Source: Psychrobacillus mangrovi
Lineage (GTDB): Bacteria > Bacillota > Bacilli > Bacillales_A > Planococcaceae
Direction of reading: 5' to 3'
Assembly (NCBI RefSeq): GCF_037104765.1
Contig: NZ_JBAWSY010000010.1
Span: 59,134-123,133, forward strand
Length of the DNA stretch: 64,000 nt
Shown here: piece by piece, positions 24,541-33,886 of the stretch
Numbering within the stretch: the first letter of the stretch is position 1
Layout of the letters: each line of letters begins with the position of its first letter
Notes under the pieces: model-generated
What the model was told of the DNA's origin: nothing
What the model saw: the letters and a program-made list of their open reading frames with translations, nothing else
The model's database searches: none
Position numbers and translations under genes: made by a program

Positions 24541-24590
24541 AAAAGAATGCAAAACAACTCATTTTTCGAGATTGTCTGCATTCTTTTTAT
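24541..24590. terminator. Bidirectional terminator
   Basis: AAAAGAATGCA pairs with TGCATTCTTTT over a long loop, between convergent genes, with A/T runs on both sides. Confidence 0.7.
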
Positions 24591-24604
24591 TTATCATTTG
24601 TTAA

Positions 24605-25594
24605 TTATTCTTTGTTAAAGATATCTTCAATTTCATCTAGCATAATATTTGCTGCTAAAACACCACCTGCTGTATTCCAAATAGCATCACTTACTTCATG
24701 AACATTTCCACTTTTAACAGCATTTAAATTTTTCCAAAGAGGATCATTTGTCCATTCCGTTGCTGTATCTAAGGCAGCTTGATCACCTTGTGGTGCGTAA
24801 GTGAAATAGAAAAGAACATCCCCATCCATTTTAGGAATAACTTCTTTACCTACCTCTATCGCTAAATTCCCAAGCTTGTTATCGGCAGTAAATAGTTCTG
24901 TTTGCTGTGCAGCGCGTTTAAATCCTAATTGATCAAAAATAACTCCAGAGAACGAGTCTGTATAATAAATTCTAGATTTACCAGCCATAAATCGTACAAC
25001 AGAAATTTCTTGGTTTACTTTATCTCCTAGACTTTGTTTTACTTCTTCTAGGTGTGCATCAAATTGACTTAATACTTCATTTCCTTTTTCTTCGAGGTTT
25101 AATGCTTTAGCGTATAATTTAAAGTTATCTTTCCAATCGCCTCGTAATGTATCAGAAAAAACGGTTGGGGCAATTGCGCTTAACTGCTCGTATACAGCTT
25201 CTTGACGTAGTTTATTTCCAATAATTAAATCAGGTTTTAAGGCTGCTATCTTTTCTAAATTTACTTCTTGCTCTACGCCTACAACTTCAACATCTTTCAT
25301 CTCATCACTGATGTGGTCATACCAAGGATCACCTAGCCAAGATTGTACAGCACCAACAGGTGTTACACCTAAAGCAAGCAGGGCTTCCGTACCTTCGTTT
25401 GTAAGAATTACAACCTTTTCAGGTGTTTTTTCAAGCGTTGTAGTACCCATTGCATGTTCTACCGTATAGCTTGTATCTTCTTGGTTTTCTTTATCTGCTG
25501 TAGTAGCAGTATCTTCTTTTGTTTGTCCGCACGCTGCTAATATTAATAAAGAAATTATAGAAATAATAGCGAAAAAACGTTTAGTATTATTCAC
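24605..25594 (-). CDS. Iron-siderophore ABC transporter substrate-binding lipoprotein
   Basis: 329 residues from GTG 25594 (AGGAGG 8 nt upstream). A lipoprotein signal (FFAIISIISLLILAAC, lipobox LAAC) is followed by the class III binding fold: TLEKTPEKVVILTNEGTEAL, LKPDLIIGNKLRQEAVYEQL, FMAGKSRIYYTDSFSG and AIWNTAGG. It captures ferric siderophore at the membrane surface and hands it to the FecCD permeases encoded divergently. Two Fur-like boxes lie in the shared promoter region. Ligand not determined; FecB/YfmC-like citrate or hydroxamate types are possible. Confidence 0.9.
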   Translation of the reverse strand: MNNTKRFFAIISIISLLILAACGQTKEDTATTADKENQEDTSYTVEHAMGTTTLEKTPEKVVILTNEGTEALLALGVTPVGAVQSWLGDPWYDHISDEMKDVEVVGVEQEVNLEKIAALKPDLIIGNKLRQEAVYEQLSAIAPTVFSDTLRGDWKDNFKLYAKALNLEEKGNEVLSQFDAHLEEVKQSLGDKVNQEISVVRFMAGKSRIYYTDSFSGVIFDQLGFKRAAQQTELFTADNKLGNLAIEVGKEVIPKMDGDVLFYFTYAPQGDQAALDTATEWTNDPLWKNLNAVKSGNVHEVSDAIWNTAGGVLAANIMLDEIEDIFNKE

Positions 25595-25618
25595 TTTGCT
25601 TTCCTCCTAAAGTTAAAT

Positions 25619-25637
25619 GTTAATGATAATCATTTTC
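25619..25637 (-). promoter_or_regulatory. Fur box upstream of the binding-protein gene
   Basis: GTTAATGATAATCATTTTC matches the 19-bp Fur consensus GATAATGATAATCATTATC at 17 of 19 positions. It lies just before the lipoprotein start. Confidence 0.85.
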
Positions 25638-25687
25638 AATACAGTTTTTATAATAGTTCTCTGATTAACATATGTCAACAAGTAATT

Positions 25688-25736
25688 GAAAATGATTCTC
25701 AAAATCATTGACACTCCTTATAACTTACAATAGACT
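25688..25736 (+). promoter_or_regulatory. Fur box and SigA promoter of the siderophore permease operon
   Basis: GAAAATGATTCTCAAAATC (25688-25706) matches the Fur consensus at 15 of 19 positions. TTGACA (25708-25713) and TAGACT (25731-25736), 17 bp apart, form a promoter whose -35 abuts the Fur box, so Fur-Fe should block RNA polymerase. Confidence 0.8.
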
Positions 25737-25782
25737 AGGGAATAAATAGCGTTTATAAAAGTATCTTAGGAAGGTTACCATT

Positions 25783-26787
25783 ATGTTATTAAAAACAAAG
25801 GGGCAAAGATTACTTGGTCTAATCATAGCCGGTTCTCTATTAGTCTTATTAATGTGTGCAAGTGTTGTGTACGGATATACGGAAACGTCTTGGAAAATGA
25901 TTCTAGATGCTTTTCAAAATAATAATGGTTCCAATGAACATATAGTGATAGAAACAGTAAGATTGCCACGAGCTCTAATTGCTGCTGCTGTTGGAAGTAG
26001 TTTAGCTATTTCAGGGGTCTTGATGCAAACTCTTACGAAAAATCCACTTGCTTCGCCTGGGATTTTTGGCGTGAATGCGGGAGCTGGATTTGCGGTAGTT
26101 TTAGCAGTTACTCTATTCTCAGTAAGTAATCTACAAGCATTCACTTGGATATCCTTTTTAGGAGCGGCCGTAGCAGCAATTGCTGTTTATATTATTGGTT
26201 CCACAGGCAGAGAAGGACTTACACCAATGAAATTAACTTTAGCTGGAGCTGCAATGTCAGCTATGTTTGCTTCTTTTACTCAAGGTTTTCTTGTCATAAA
26301 TGAGGCTGCTTTTGAACAGGTGCTATTTTGGTTAGCTGGATCAGTTGAAGGTAGAAAGATGGAAATCTTATTAAATGTTTTACCATATTTACTTTTAGGT
26401 TGGTTAGGATCTCTTATAATAGCTTCTAAAATGAATGTTTTATCTATGGGAGAAGATGTTGCCAAAGGTTTAGGAGTAAATACAGGTTCTTTAAAAATTA
26501 TAGTTGCCGTTATCGTCATTCTATTAGCGGGAGGATCTGTAGCTATTGCCGGACCAATAGGATTTATTGGAATTGTGATACCACATCTTACAAGATTTAT
26601 TGTTGGTATTGATCATCGTTGGCTTATACCTTTTTCGGGCGTTCTAGGGGGGATTTTGTTACTTGTAGCGGATATATTGGCTAGATATATTATTATGCCA
26701 CAGGAAATTCCGGTAGGAGTTATGACTGCCATCATAGGGACTCCATTCTTCATCTACATTGCAAGAAAGGGGTTTAATGCACGATGA
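25783..26787 (+). CDS. FecCD-type iron-siderophore permease, subunit 1
   Basis: 334 residues with about nine or ten membrane helices. Family motifs are RLPRALIAAAVGSSLAISGV, then LMQTLTKNPLASPGIFGVNA, and IGFIGIVIPHLTRFIVG with GIDHRWLIPFSG. The subunit forms a heterodimeric channel with the next protein and is driven by the ATPase two genes on. AGGAAGG precedes the ATG. First gene of the Fur-regulated operon. It overlaps the next gene by 4 bp (ATGA). Confidence 0.92.
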   Translation: MLLKTKGQRLLGLIIAGSLLVLLMCASVVYGYTETSWKMILDAFQNNNGSNEHIVIETVRLPRALIAAAVGSSLAISGVLMQTLTKNPLASPGIFGVNAGAGFAVVLAVTLFSVSNLQAFTWISFLGAAVAAIAVYIIGSTGREGLTPMKLTLAGAAMSAMFASFTQGFLVINEAAFEQVLFWLAGSVEGRKMEILLNVLPYLLLGWLGSLIIASKMNVLSMGEDVAKGLGVNTGSLKIIVAVIVILLAGGSVAIAGPIGFIGIVIPHLTRFIVGIDHRWLIPFSGVLGGILLLVADILARYIIMPQEIPVGVMTAIIGTPFFIYIARKGFNAR

Positions 26788-27842
26788 ATAATCAATATAA
26801 AAGTTTTAGAACGTTAAAAGGAAAAATTTCCTTTCTATTAGATAAAAAAGCTACATTCGTATTAATAAGTTTTCTTGTAATTACAGGAGTTGTGTTTATA
26901 TTCAGCACAGGTTTAGGGGATATGAGATTAAGTCCTTTAACTGTTTTGAGTGTTCTTTTTGGTGGAGGAAACGACCTTGAGCAGCTTGTAGTTCAATCCT
27001 TTCGATTGCCTAGAATTATCGTTGCATTAATAGTGGGAATGGCTTTAGCGGTAGCTGGCGGAATCCTTCAAGGGATAATTCGAAACCCTTTGGCCTCACC
27101 CGATATTTTAGGAATAACAGGTGGAGCATCCGTAGCCGTGGTAAGTTTTTTAACCCTTTTCAGTGATACTAATAACTCTCTGACAGTAAGTATTAAATGG
27201 TTACCTCTTGCAGCGTTTATTGGTGCCGTGGTCATTGCGCTGCTAGTATACATTCTAGCGTGGAAAAATGGTGTATCTCCTATAAGAATAGTGCTGATCG
27301 GAATAGGAGTTTCGGCGCTCATGCAAGCTTTAACTACACTTATGATGATAATGGGACCAATTTATAGGGCGAGTCAGGCGAATATATGGATTACTGGTAC
27401 TGTTTATGGTTCTAGCTGGAGCAATGTAGCTATATTAGTACCCTGGACGATTATTTTTGTAACAATTGCTTTCTTTATGGTGAAGAATATAAACATTTTA
27501 GAGCTTGGAGATGACATAGCTATAGGGGTAGGAGGACGTATTCAACGGCAACGTTTCTTCTTATTATTGATAAGTACTGCTCTAGTAGGGGGTTCTGTAG
27601 CATTTGCTGGTGGTATTGGATTCGTCGGTTTAATGGCTCCTCATATGGCAAGAAGGTTAGTAGGTTCTTCATTTGGAGCACTTTTACCTGTGTCCGCATT
27701 AATTGGTGGAATATTGGTTATGTTGGCTGATTTAATCGGGAGAACAATGTTTTCGCCTTTAGAAATTCCTGCGGGTGTGTTTACTGCGGGAATAGGGGCA
27801 CCTTATTTTATTTATTTATTGTTTAAGACAAGGAATGCATAA
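26784..27842 (+). CDS. FecCD-type iron-siderophore permease, subunit 2
   Basis: 352 residues with the same fold as its neighbour. It has RLPRIIVALIVGMALAVAGG, QGIIRNPLASPDILGITGG, and IGFVGLMAPHMARRLVG near the C-terminus, which contacts the ATPase. It starts in the stop of the previous gene (ATGA), showing translational coupling and fixed stoichiometry of the two permease halves. Confidence 0.92.
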   Translation: MNNQYKSFRTLKGKISFLLDKKATFVLISFLVITGVVFIFSTGLGDMRLSPLTVLSVLFGGGNDLEQLVVQSFRLPRIIVALIVGMALAVAGGILQGIIRNPLASPDILGITGGASVAVVSFLTLFSDTNNSLTVSIKWLPLAAFIGAVVIALLVYILAWKNGVSPIRIVLIGIGVSALMQALTTLMMIMGPIYRASQANIWITGTVYGSSWSNVAILVPWTIIFVTIAFFMVKNINILELGDDIAIGVGGRIQRQRFFLLLISTALVGGSVAFAGGIGFVGLMAPHMARRLVGSSFGALLPVSALIGGILVMLADLIGRTMFSPLEIPAGVFTAGIGAPYFIYLLFKTRNA

Positions 27843-27870
27843 TAGTGACAAATTGAAGGAGTGTATTGAA

Positions 27871-28683
27871 ATGAAACAAGTGATTGAAACACAAAATTTA
27901 ACCCTCTCGTATGGGGAGAGTATTATTATAGATGATTTAAATCTTCAAATACCAAAAGGGGAAATTACTGTTTTCATTGGTGGAAACGGGTGTGGAAAAT
28001 CAACACTTCTTCGTTCAATTGCTCGATTGTTGAAGCCTAAAACCGGTGTAGTGTTGCTAGAGGGAGACGCAATATCTAAGATGTCTACTAAGGATGTTGC
28101 GAAGCAAATGTCTATTCTTCCACAATCTCCAGTTGCCCCTGAAGGATTGACAGTGCTTCAATTAGTAAAACAAGGAAGATATCCTTACCAAACTTGGTTA
28201 AAGCAATGGACAGTAGAAGATGAAGAAAAAGTAACGAATGCTTTAAAAGCTACAGGTATTGAAGATTTAAAAGATCGACCTGTAGATTCTTTATCCGGAG
28301 GACAACGCCAAAGAGCGTGGATTGCGATGACTTTAGCTCAAGATACCGATATTATCCTTTTGGATGAGCCAACTACTTATCTCGATATGACGCATCAAAT
28401 TGAGATTCTTGATTTACTTTATGAACTAAATGAAAAAGAGAAACGAACAATTGTAATGGTTCTCCACGATCTAAATTTGGCATGTCGGTATGCGGATAAT
28501 ATAGTTGCGATTAAGAATCAGAAAATCTATGCACAAGGTAAACCGGAGCATATAATAAGCTGCCCTTTAGTAAAAAATGTGTTTGGTATGGACTGTCAAA
28601 TAACCAAAGACCCTCTATTCGGTACGCCATTATGTATTCCATTTGGTAAGGGAAGATGCATTTTAGAGGAAGTAGGACTTTAA
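27871..28683 (+). CDS. Iron-siderophore ABC transporter ATP-binding protein
   Basis: 270 residues from ATG 27871, with GAAGGAGTG 7 nt upstream; ATG 27835 overlaps the previous gene and lacks a ribosome site. Walker A is GGNGCGKST, the signature LSGGQRQRAW, Walker B DIILLDEPTTYLD and the switch His in MVLHDLNLA. It powers import through the two FecCD subunits. The C-terminus carries several Cys residues (MDCQ, TPLCIPFGKGRC), which is common in FepC-like proteins of this group. Confidence 0.93.
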   Translation: MKQVIETQNLTLSYGESIIIDDLNLQIPKGEITVFIGGNGCGKSTLLRSIARLLKPKTGVVLLEGDAISKMSTKDVAKQMSILPQSPVAPEGLTVLQLVKQGRYPYQTWLKQWTVEDEEKVTNALKATGIEDLKDRPVDSLSGGQRQRAWIAMTLAQDTDIILLDEPTTYLDMTHQIEILDLLYELNEKEKRTIVMVLHDLNLACRYADNIVAIKNQKIYAQGKPEHIISCPLVKNVFGMDCQITKDPLFGTPLCIPFGKGRCILEEVGL

Positions 28684-29418
28684 TTGGACCTAAACCTAGA
28701 TAAGCTACGAAAATTACGTCTGACTACAGAAAAGTTGAATTCTTCTCTTTCAATTGAAACGTCAAAACTCATGGATGAATACTACCTAAAGGAATATTTA
28801 GTTAAACTGCAGCAACACATTGGGGCAGCTAATATGAAAGTTGCAGCGTCTATTTTTATAAAAAGATATGCATTTTTGTCTGTTATTTATTTATATACAA
28901 TGACTAGTAATAATAAAAGATTAAATATCTCTTTTAAAAATGTCTCATTAGAAACTAAAGATAGCGATGAACTTTGGCTCCCTTGTTTCTACTTTCACCA
29001 TTTAAATGTGCAAGCTCTTGAAGGAAATCGACAGGATTGGCGCGCAAGTAGTATAGAGATTCTTTTTAAAGAACATATATCCCCAATTCTTAACAACCTA
29101 TCTTATGTTACGAAATTATCAAAGCTTGTTTTGTGGGAAAATATTGCAGTTTATATTTTCTGGCTGTATGAAACGGTCTTACTAGAGGAAGGAATTTCTC
29201 AAAATGTTGTAAAACGTGCAGAGGAAGACTTTCAATCTATCCTTTCACCTACGTCAAATAAGCTCTTTGGGGATTATAGTGAAAATCCTTTAGCAAGATA
29301 TTATAAAGGAGAGCTAGGAACGACAAGTAGGAAAAGAATTACTTGCTGTTACTCTCATTTAACCAATAGTGACAAGTATTGCACAACCTGTCCACATATT
29401 TCGAAAGAAAAAAACTAG
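28684..29418 (+). CDS. FhuF-like siderophore-iron reductase
   Basis: 244 residues from TTG 28684, immediately after the ATPase stop. The soluble protein is mostly helical and ends in CCYSHLTNSDKYCTTCPH. This CC-x10-11-C-x2-C pattern ligates the [2Fe-2S] cluster in FhuF-type ferric-siderophore reductases. It should release iron from the imported complex in the cytoplasm. Last gene of the Fur operon, followed by a terminator. The rest of the protein is divergent, so the call rests on the Cys motif and context. Confidence 0.8.
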   Translation: MDLNLDKLRKLRLTTEKLNSSLSIETSKLMDEYYLKEYLVKLQQHIGAANMKVAASIFIKRYAFLSVIYLYTMTSNNKRLNISFKNVSLETKDSDELWLPCFYFHHLNVQALEGNRQDWRASSIEILFKEHISPILNNLSYVTKLSKLVLWENIAVYIFWLYETVLLEEGISQNVVKRAEEDFQSILSPTSNKLFGDYSENPLARYYKGELGTTSRKRITCCYSHLTNSDKYCTTCPHISKEKN

Positions 29419-29443
29419 GCATCAAAAAATGTCTAGTTTTTTT
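29409..29443 (+). terminator. Terminator of siderophore operon
   Basis: AAACTAGGCAT pairs with ATGTCTAGTTT across an A-rich loop, followed by a T run. Confidence 0.75.
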
Positions 29444-29926
29444 CTTCTTTCTTTAAAAATACCCCATCAGCCAATTCATTTTTCTTCATTAAATTTTGTT
29501 TTGTATTTAATAATAATTCTCCTTCTATTCCATATTTATATGTTAATAGCGATGTATAGACAAAAGTAAAAGATAACTTACCGCAGAAATATTTATTGCC
29601 AACTCTACTAATGCAATTGGATCGATGAGAAGTGAGTACCATTTATTCTCAAGCACTTCGGGTATATCGAAAGCATCGGTGGACAATAAATTTTAGGAAA
29701 CTATTGATAATTTTCCTAACAGTGATATTCTTCCGAATACAAATTAAAATTCCCTATACATACTCCTAATGATATTAGCTATTCCCCCATTCTAATGAAA
29801 CATAAGATTTTAATATACAATTTCGTCCTTCATAGTTTTTTGTCGAAAACAATAATTCGATGGCACATGTCCCATAAACTATATTTTGTTATGCATATAG
29901 TATGGAAAAACAGAAGGAGATTAATT
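29444..29926. other. Intergenic region without a supported gene
   Basis: AT-rich. A minus-strand frame of 69 codons (29433-29642) ends in GELLLNTKQNLMKKNELADG but has no convincing ribosome site and an implausible N-terminal half. It could be a gene remnant. Nothing else was recognised. Confidence 0.4.
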
Positions 29927-30871
29927 ATGAAAGTAATCGTAACAGGGGGGGCTGGATTTATCGGTTCACACCTAGTAGATGAACTTATTTCGAAAGGGAT
30001 AAAGGTACATGTTCTCGATAATTTAAGCTCAGGAAAAATCGAACAAGTAAATCCACAAGCAAATATGTATGTAGTTGATATTTGTAGCGAAGACGCAAAA
30101 AATATTATTTCATATATTCGCCCAGATGCAGTTTTTCATTTAGCTGCTCAAGTAGATGTAGAAAAATCTTTACAAAATCCTAGTCATGATGCGGATGTCA
30201 ATATTATTGGAACTATTAATATGTTAGAAGCTTGCCAGAAGGCAAAGGTAAAGAAATTCATTTTCGCAAGTACTTCCGCAGTATATGGAAATTTAAATAA
30301 AGGGATCATATCCGAAGACGAAGAAACTGTACCATCATCATATTATGGTTTATCAAAGTTGACTGCGGAGTCTTACATAAGGCTTTTTTATGAGCTTTAT
30401 AGACAAAACTATACTATTTTGAGATATGCAAATGTATATGGACCTAGACAATTACCAAAAGGAGAAGGGGGAGTAGTATCTGTCTTTTTCGATCGTATAA
30501 ACAAGGGTGGAAGCATCAGCATTCATGGAGATGGAAAACAGACGAGAGACTTCATCTATGTACATGATGTAGTGAATGCAAATATTGCCGCTCTTGACTA
30601 TGGAGCTCAAGAAACGATACAGATTAGTACATCGCAAAGTACATCAATTAATGAAATACTCTCTCTAATAACAGAAATAAATGGAATACAAGTAACGAAA
30701 GAATTTACACCTCCAAGAGAAGGGGATATCAAACATAGCTGTCTTAGTAATAAGAAGGCTCAAGATATTTTAAAGTGGAGTCCAATGTATAGCATAGAAG
30801 CAGGATTAAAGGAGACTTATTTTCACCAAACGTCAGCGTTAGATGGACACGAGGAAGAAACAAATGACTAA
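29927..30871 (+). CDS. NAD-dependent sugar-nucleotide epimerase/dehydratase (extended SDR)
   Basis: 314 residues from ATG 29927 (GAAGGAGA upstream). An extended short-chain dehydrogenase: NAD motif TGGAGFIGSHL, DNLSSGK, HLAAQVDVEKS, catalytic Ser in FASTSAVYG and YYGLSKLTAE (YxxxK), then YGPRQLPKGEGGVVSVF and GDGKQTRDFIYVHD. Closest in style to UDP-glucose 4-epimerases. Paired with a second SDR gene 30 bp on. In spore formers such pairs often serve spore-coat or capsule sugars, but no glycosyltransferase is nearby. Confidence 0.85.
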   Translation: MKVIVTGGAGFIGSHLVDELISKGIKVHVLDNLSSGKIEQVNPQANMYVVDICSEDAKNIISYIRPDAVFHLAAQVDVEKSLQNPSHDADVNIIGTINMLEACQKAKVKKFIFASTSAVYGNLNKGIISEDEETVPSSYYGLSKLTAESYIRLFYELYRQNYTILRYANVYGPRQLPKGEGGVVSVFFDRINKGGSISIHGDGKQTRDFIYVHDVVNANIAALDYGAQETIQISTSQSTSINEILSLITEINGIQVTKEFTPPREGDIKHSCLSNKKAQDILKWSPMYSIEAGLKETYFHQTSALDGHEEETND

Positions 30872-30901
30872 TTTGTGCATAGAAGAGGAGTGGGTGGCAA
30901 A

Positions 30902-31807
30902 ATGACAAAAAAGCCGAAAATAATGATTACTGGTGCAAACGGATTTACAGGAGTGCATGCTTGCCACTATTTTAAGAAGGCGGGCTATGATGTAATTGCT
31001 GTTTTCAGAACCTCCCCTGCACGGATAACGGATGAAAGAATTCAAATGGAACTATGTGATTTAACCGACAAACACCAAGTAAACAGGCTAATAAGTCGTA
31101 CTAAACCAGACCAAGTACTGCATCTAGCAGGGCAAAACAATGTTCTAGAATCATGGAATGATCCAATTGTTTCTTTAGAAGCAAATGGCATGTCCACAGC
31201 ATATTTGGTAGATGCAATACGCAAAGAAAATTATCACTGTAAAATAATAGTTGTTGGATCAGCGTTTCAAGTAGATTTAAGTATGACCTCCTTTCTTCTA
31301 CACCCCTATAGCTTAACTAAAACAATTCAAACATTAATCGCTCAGGCATGGGAATCGCTATATGGAATGGATATTGTTATTGCTAAGCCTTCAAACTTAA
31401 TAGGGCCAGGAGAATCTAAAGGAGTATGTTCTATACTGGCAAAAAAAGTAGCGGAATTGGAAGTATATGATTCAGAAAAAGTACTTACAGTAAATAATCT
31501 GCTTGCACATAGAGACTTCCTGGACGTAAGAGATGCTGTTAGTGCTTATGAAAAGATTTTTCAAATAGGAAAATCCGGTGCAATTTATGATATATCTTCC
31601 GGTAAATCAAGGAGTTTAAAAGAAGTTACAGATACTCTACAAAATTTATCAAAAATAGAAATGAGAGTACACGCTATAAATAATACACAAGAAAAGATTC
31701 TTGTTACCACAAATAAAGAATTGTTAGACGCAGGGTGGAAACCCTTAATTCCATTTGAAAAATCCTTAGAAGATATATTAAATTATCAACGTCAAAACCT
31801 CCTTTAG
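30902..31807 (+). CDS. NAD(P)-dependent sugar-nucleotide reductase/dehydratase (extended SDR)
   Basis: 301 residues from ATG 30902 (GAGGAGTGGGTGG upstream). The nucleotide motif is ITGANGFTGVHACHY. The family Tyr/Lys pair is in HPYSLTKTIQTLIAQ (YxxxK). HLAGQNNVLESWNDP and NLLAHRDFLDVRDAV are typical of GDP-mannose 4,6-dehydratase and RmlD-like reductases. The protein probably acts on the product of the epimerase encoded upstream. It ends at a very strong terminator. Confidence 0.8.
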   Translation: MTKKPKIMITGANGFTGVHACHYFKKAGYDVIAVFRTSPARITDERIQMELCDLTDKHQVNRLISRTKPDQVLHLAGQNNVLESWNDPIVSLEANGMSTAYLVDAIRKENYHCKIIVVGSAFQVDLSMTSFLLHPYSLTKTIQTLIAQAWESLYGMDIVIAKPSNLIGPGESKGVCSILAKKVAELEVYDSEKVLTVNNLLAHRDFLDVRDAVSAYEKIFQIGKSGAIYDISSGKSRSLKEVTDTLQNLSKIEMRVHAINNTQEKILVTTNKELLDAGWKPLIPFEKSLEDILNYQRQNLL

Positions 31808-31833
31808 AATTTGGTTCTAAAGGAGGTTTTAAG
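31794..31833 (+). terminator. Terminator of the SDR gene pair
   Basis: A 16-bp perfect stem (AAAACCTCCTTTAGAA / TTCTAAAGGAGGTTTT) overlaps the stop codon of the second SDR gene. Confidence 0.85.
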
Positions 31834-31881
31834 TATGATAAGGTTAAAGAAATGGAGAGGCATTTGAAAGGAGAATCAAAT

Positions 31882-32403
31882 ATGCAAAAATATACATATA
31901 AACACCCCAATGCAATTGATACAACAACGGTAATCGCTGTATACAATGATACTGGGGAAATTACCCATTCGTTTCAACGGTATTATTCAAATAGACTAAA
32001 AAAATTGTTAGATAAGGCAATGGACTATCGTTATTTTTTATATTATAACGTCTTTGATGTTGAGGAAACACTAGTTTTTACATGCAAAAAGATTTCAAAA
32101 AAAGGTAGAGTTTATTATGAAGCGATAGACCATTTGCAAGAAAATAAATTTATAGTAGCTTACGATAAATGGAAAGAATTGATACCAGATCTTACGATTA
32201 CAGATGGTCACATACATATTCAGCTTCACAAAGAAATGGAGAACTGGTCTCGTTTTACACATAACGAAAAAGAAATTGCTCGATGGAGGGCAGAGATAGG
32301 GGATCAATTTACAATTTTTTTGGAAATAGAAGAGGACTCTCCAATACAAAACGTTGCTTTCTTTATTGCTATTAGTCAATGTGCATTGTTTATTGGAGGG
32401 TAA
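31882..32403 (+). CDS. Hypothetical protein, possibly tubby C-terminal-like domain
   Basis: 173 residues from ATG 31882 (AAAGGAGAA upstream). Many short beta-strand-like stretches (YTYKHPNAIDTTTVIAVYND, ITHSFQRYYSN) are followed by a hydrophobic end, IQNVAFFIAISQCALFIGG. An N-terminal strand-rich sheet plus one C-terminal hydrophobic helix resembles tubby C-terminal-like proteins common in Bacilli, which may bind membrane lipids. The match is by eye and tentative. Function unknown. Confidence 0.6.
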   Translation: MQKYTYKHPNAIDTTTVIAVYNDTGEITHSFQRYYSNRLKKLLDKAMDYRYFLYYNVFDVEETLVFTCKKISKKGRVYYEAIDHLQENKFIVAYDKWKELIPDLTITDGHIHIQLHKEMENWSRFTHNEKEIARWRAEIGDQFTIFLEIEEDSPIQNVAFFIAISQCALFIGG

Positions 32404-32430
32404 AATATCTGGAAGGAAAGGTTGAATCGA

Positions 32431-33303
32431 ATGAATGGAACTGCAATGTTTAAAATGACTTTATCCATGGCCATTTTTGGTTCTATCGGTTTTTTTACAG
32501 GAAAGACAGGCATACCTGCAGCGGAATTGGTTTTTGTTCGCTGTATTTGTGCCACGCTTTTTTTAGGGTTGTGTTGGCTCTTATCTGGTCAATACAAAGT
32601 GGAGGATTGGCAAAAGAGAGAAGTTTTGCAAACAATCGTATGTGGTATCTTTTTAGTCTTAAACTGGGTATTTTTATTTAAAGCCTTTGAAGAAATGTCC
32701 ATTACGATTGCCATCTCTATTTATAATCTTGCACCGATATTTGTCTTGCTAATAGGTAGTTTGTTTCTAAAAGAAAAGATAAGCATCACGTCTTTATTGG
32801 CCATTATTGTCTGTTTTCTGGGAAGTATATTTATTATTGGTATTAAAGATTTTTCTTCATGGTCAGAATTTTTGGATTCAGGTTTTGTATGGGCATTTTT
32901 ATCGGCTCTATGCTATGCAATGACCATGCTACTTGGCAAGGGGATTAGCCATATGAGTGCATATGCTATGACGTTTGTACAGACAACGATTGGCATTCTT
33001 ATGCTTTTCCCTTTTATGAACTTTGAAGTGTTCCAAGGTTTAACTGAGACTAATTGGTTCTACATATTAGGGACAGGCTTGATACATACTGGTTTTGTCT
33101 ACTATTTATTTTTTGATAGTTTACGAAAGTTATCGACTGTCATCATATCGGCATTAGTTTTTGTTGATCCAGTAGTAGCAATATTACTAGATACTATTAT
33201 TTTAGATTTCCGTCCTGCTCTGTTACAAACATTTGGAATTTTCCTTATTTTCGGTGGTATTATTTATACAATCATTAAACCAAATACGTCTATAGGAGGA
33301 TGA
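32431..33303 (+). CDS. EamA/DMT-family transporter
   Basis: 290 residues from ATG 32431, better spaced from GGAAAGG than TTG 32422. Ten membrane helices in two EamA repeats: SIGFFTGKTGIPAAELVFVR at the start, IAISIYNLAPIFVLLIGSLF at the end of the first half, and IISALVFVDPVVAILLDTII in the second. Drug/metabolite exporter of unknown substrate. Its stop overlaps the start region of an acetyltransferase gene, so the two are coupled. Confidence 0.83.
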   Translation: MNGTAMFKMTLSMAIFGSIGFFTGKTGIPAAELVFVRCICATLFLGLCWLLSGQYKVEDWQKREVLQTIVCGIFLVLNWVFLFKAFEEMSITIAISIYNLAPIFVLLIGSLFLKEKISITSLLAIIVCFLGSIFIIGIKDFSSWSEFLDSGFVWAFLSALCYAMTMLLGKGISHMSAYAMTFVQTTIGILMLFPFMNFEVFQGLTETNWFYILGTGLIHTGFVYYLFFDSLRKLSTVIISALVFVDPVVAILLDTIILDFRPALLQTFGIFLIFGGIIYTIIKPNTSIGG

Positions 33304-33305
33304 TT

Positions 33306-33833
33306 ATGCTGTTTCAAAATGGTCAACTAGTCGTTCGTGAATTAGACTTTAAAGATAGATGTAAATTAGCAGAATGGCTTTCTAATCCAGTTGTTCTTGA
33401 ATTTTATGAAGGAAGGGACAATCCATTTAACGTGGATAAGGTTATAGAAGTATTTTTTCATCCTGAAGAGGAAGTACGTTGTATGGTTGAATGGGATGGT
33501 GAAGCAGTAGGGTATATTCAATTTTATAAATTAGATGATGAAACAAAGGAAGAGTACGGGTATACACAAGAGAATATCTATGGAATGGATCAATTTATAG
33601 GAGAAAACAAGTATTGGAATAAAGGCATTGGCCAAAAATTAGTACAAGCTATGGTTTCCTATATAGTGGAACATAAACAAGCTGAAATCATTGTAATGGA
33701 TCCGCAAACATGGAATAAAAGAGCGATTCATTGTTATGAAAAGTGTGGATTTAAGAAGGTGAGATTATTGCCTAAACGTGAATTACATGAAGGGGAATAC
33801 AGAGATTGTTGGTTGGTGGAGTATAAGTCTTAA
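33306..33833 (+). CDS. GNAT acetyltransferase, AAC(6')-like
   Basis: 175 residues from ATG 33306, which is 6 nt from AGGAGG; ATG 33300 abuts it. The sequence MDQFIGENKYWNKGIGQKLV with DPQTWNKRAIHCYEKCGFKK resembles aminoglycoside 6'-N-acetyltransferases and their relatives. Whether it acts on antibiotics is unknown; many such chromosomal genes modify other amines. Coexpressed with the DMT exporter just upstream, a pairing seen in small detoxification units. Confidence 0.78.
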   Translation: MLFQNGQLVVRELDFKDRCKLAEWLSNPVVLEFYEGRDNPFNVDKVIEVFFHPEEEVRCMVEWDGEAVGYIQFYKLDDETKEEYGYTQENIYGMDQFIGENKYWNKGIGQKLVQAMVSYIVEHKQAEIIVMDPQTWNKRAIHCYEKCGFKKVRLLPKRELHEGEYRDCWLVEYKS

Positions 33834-33886
33834 GTTTAAAATCTTTTTTGGCACAGGTAGAATAAAAAATTCCAGGAGTGATAGAG

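Noticed and set aside
29433..29642. Minus-strand 69-codon frame
   Set aside because: No ribosome site, odd N-terminal half and overlap with the operon terminator; at best a remnant.
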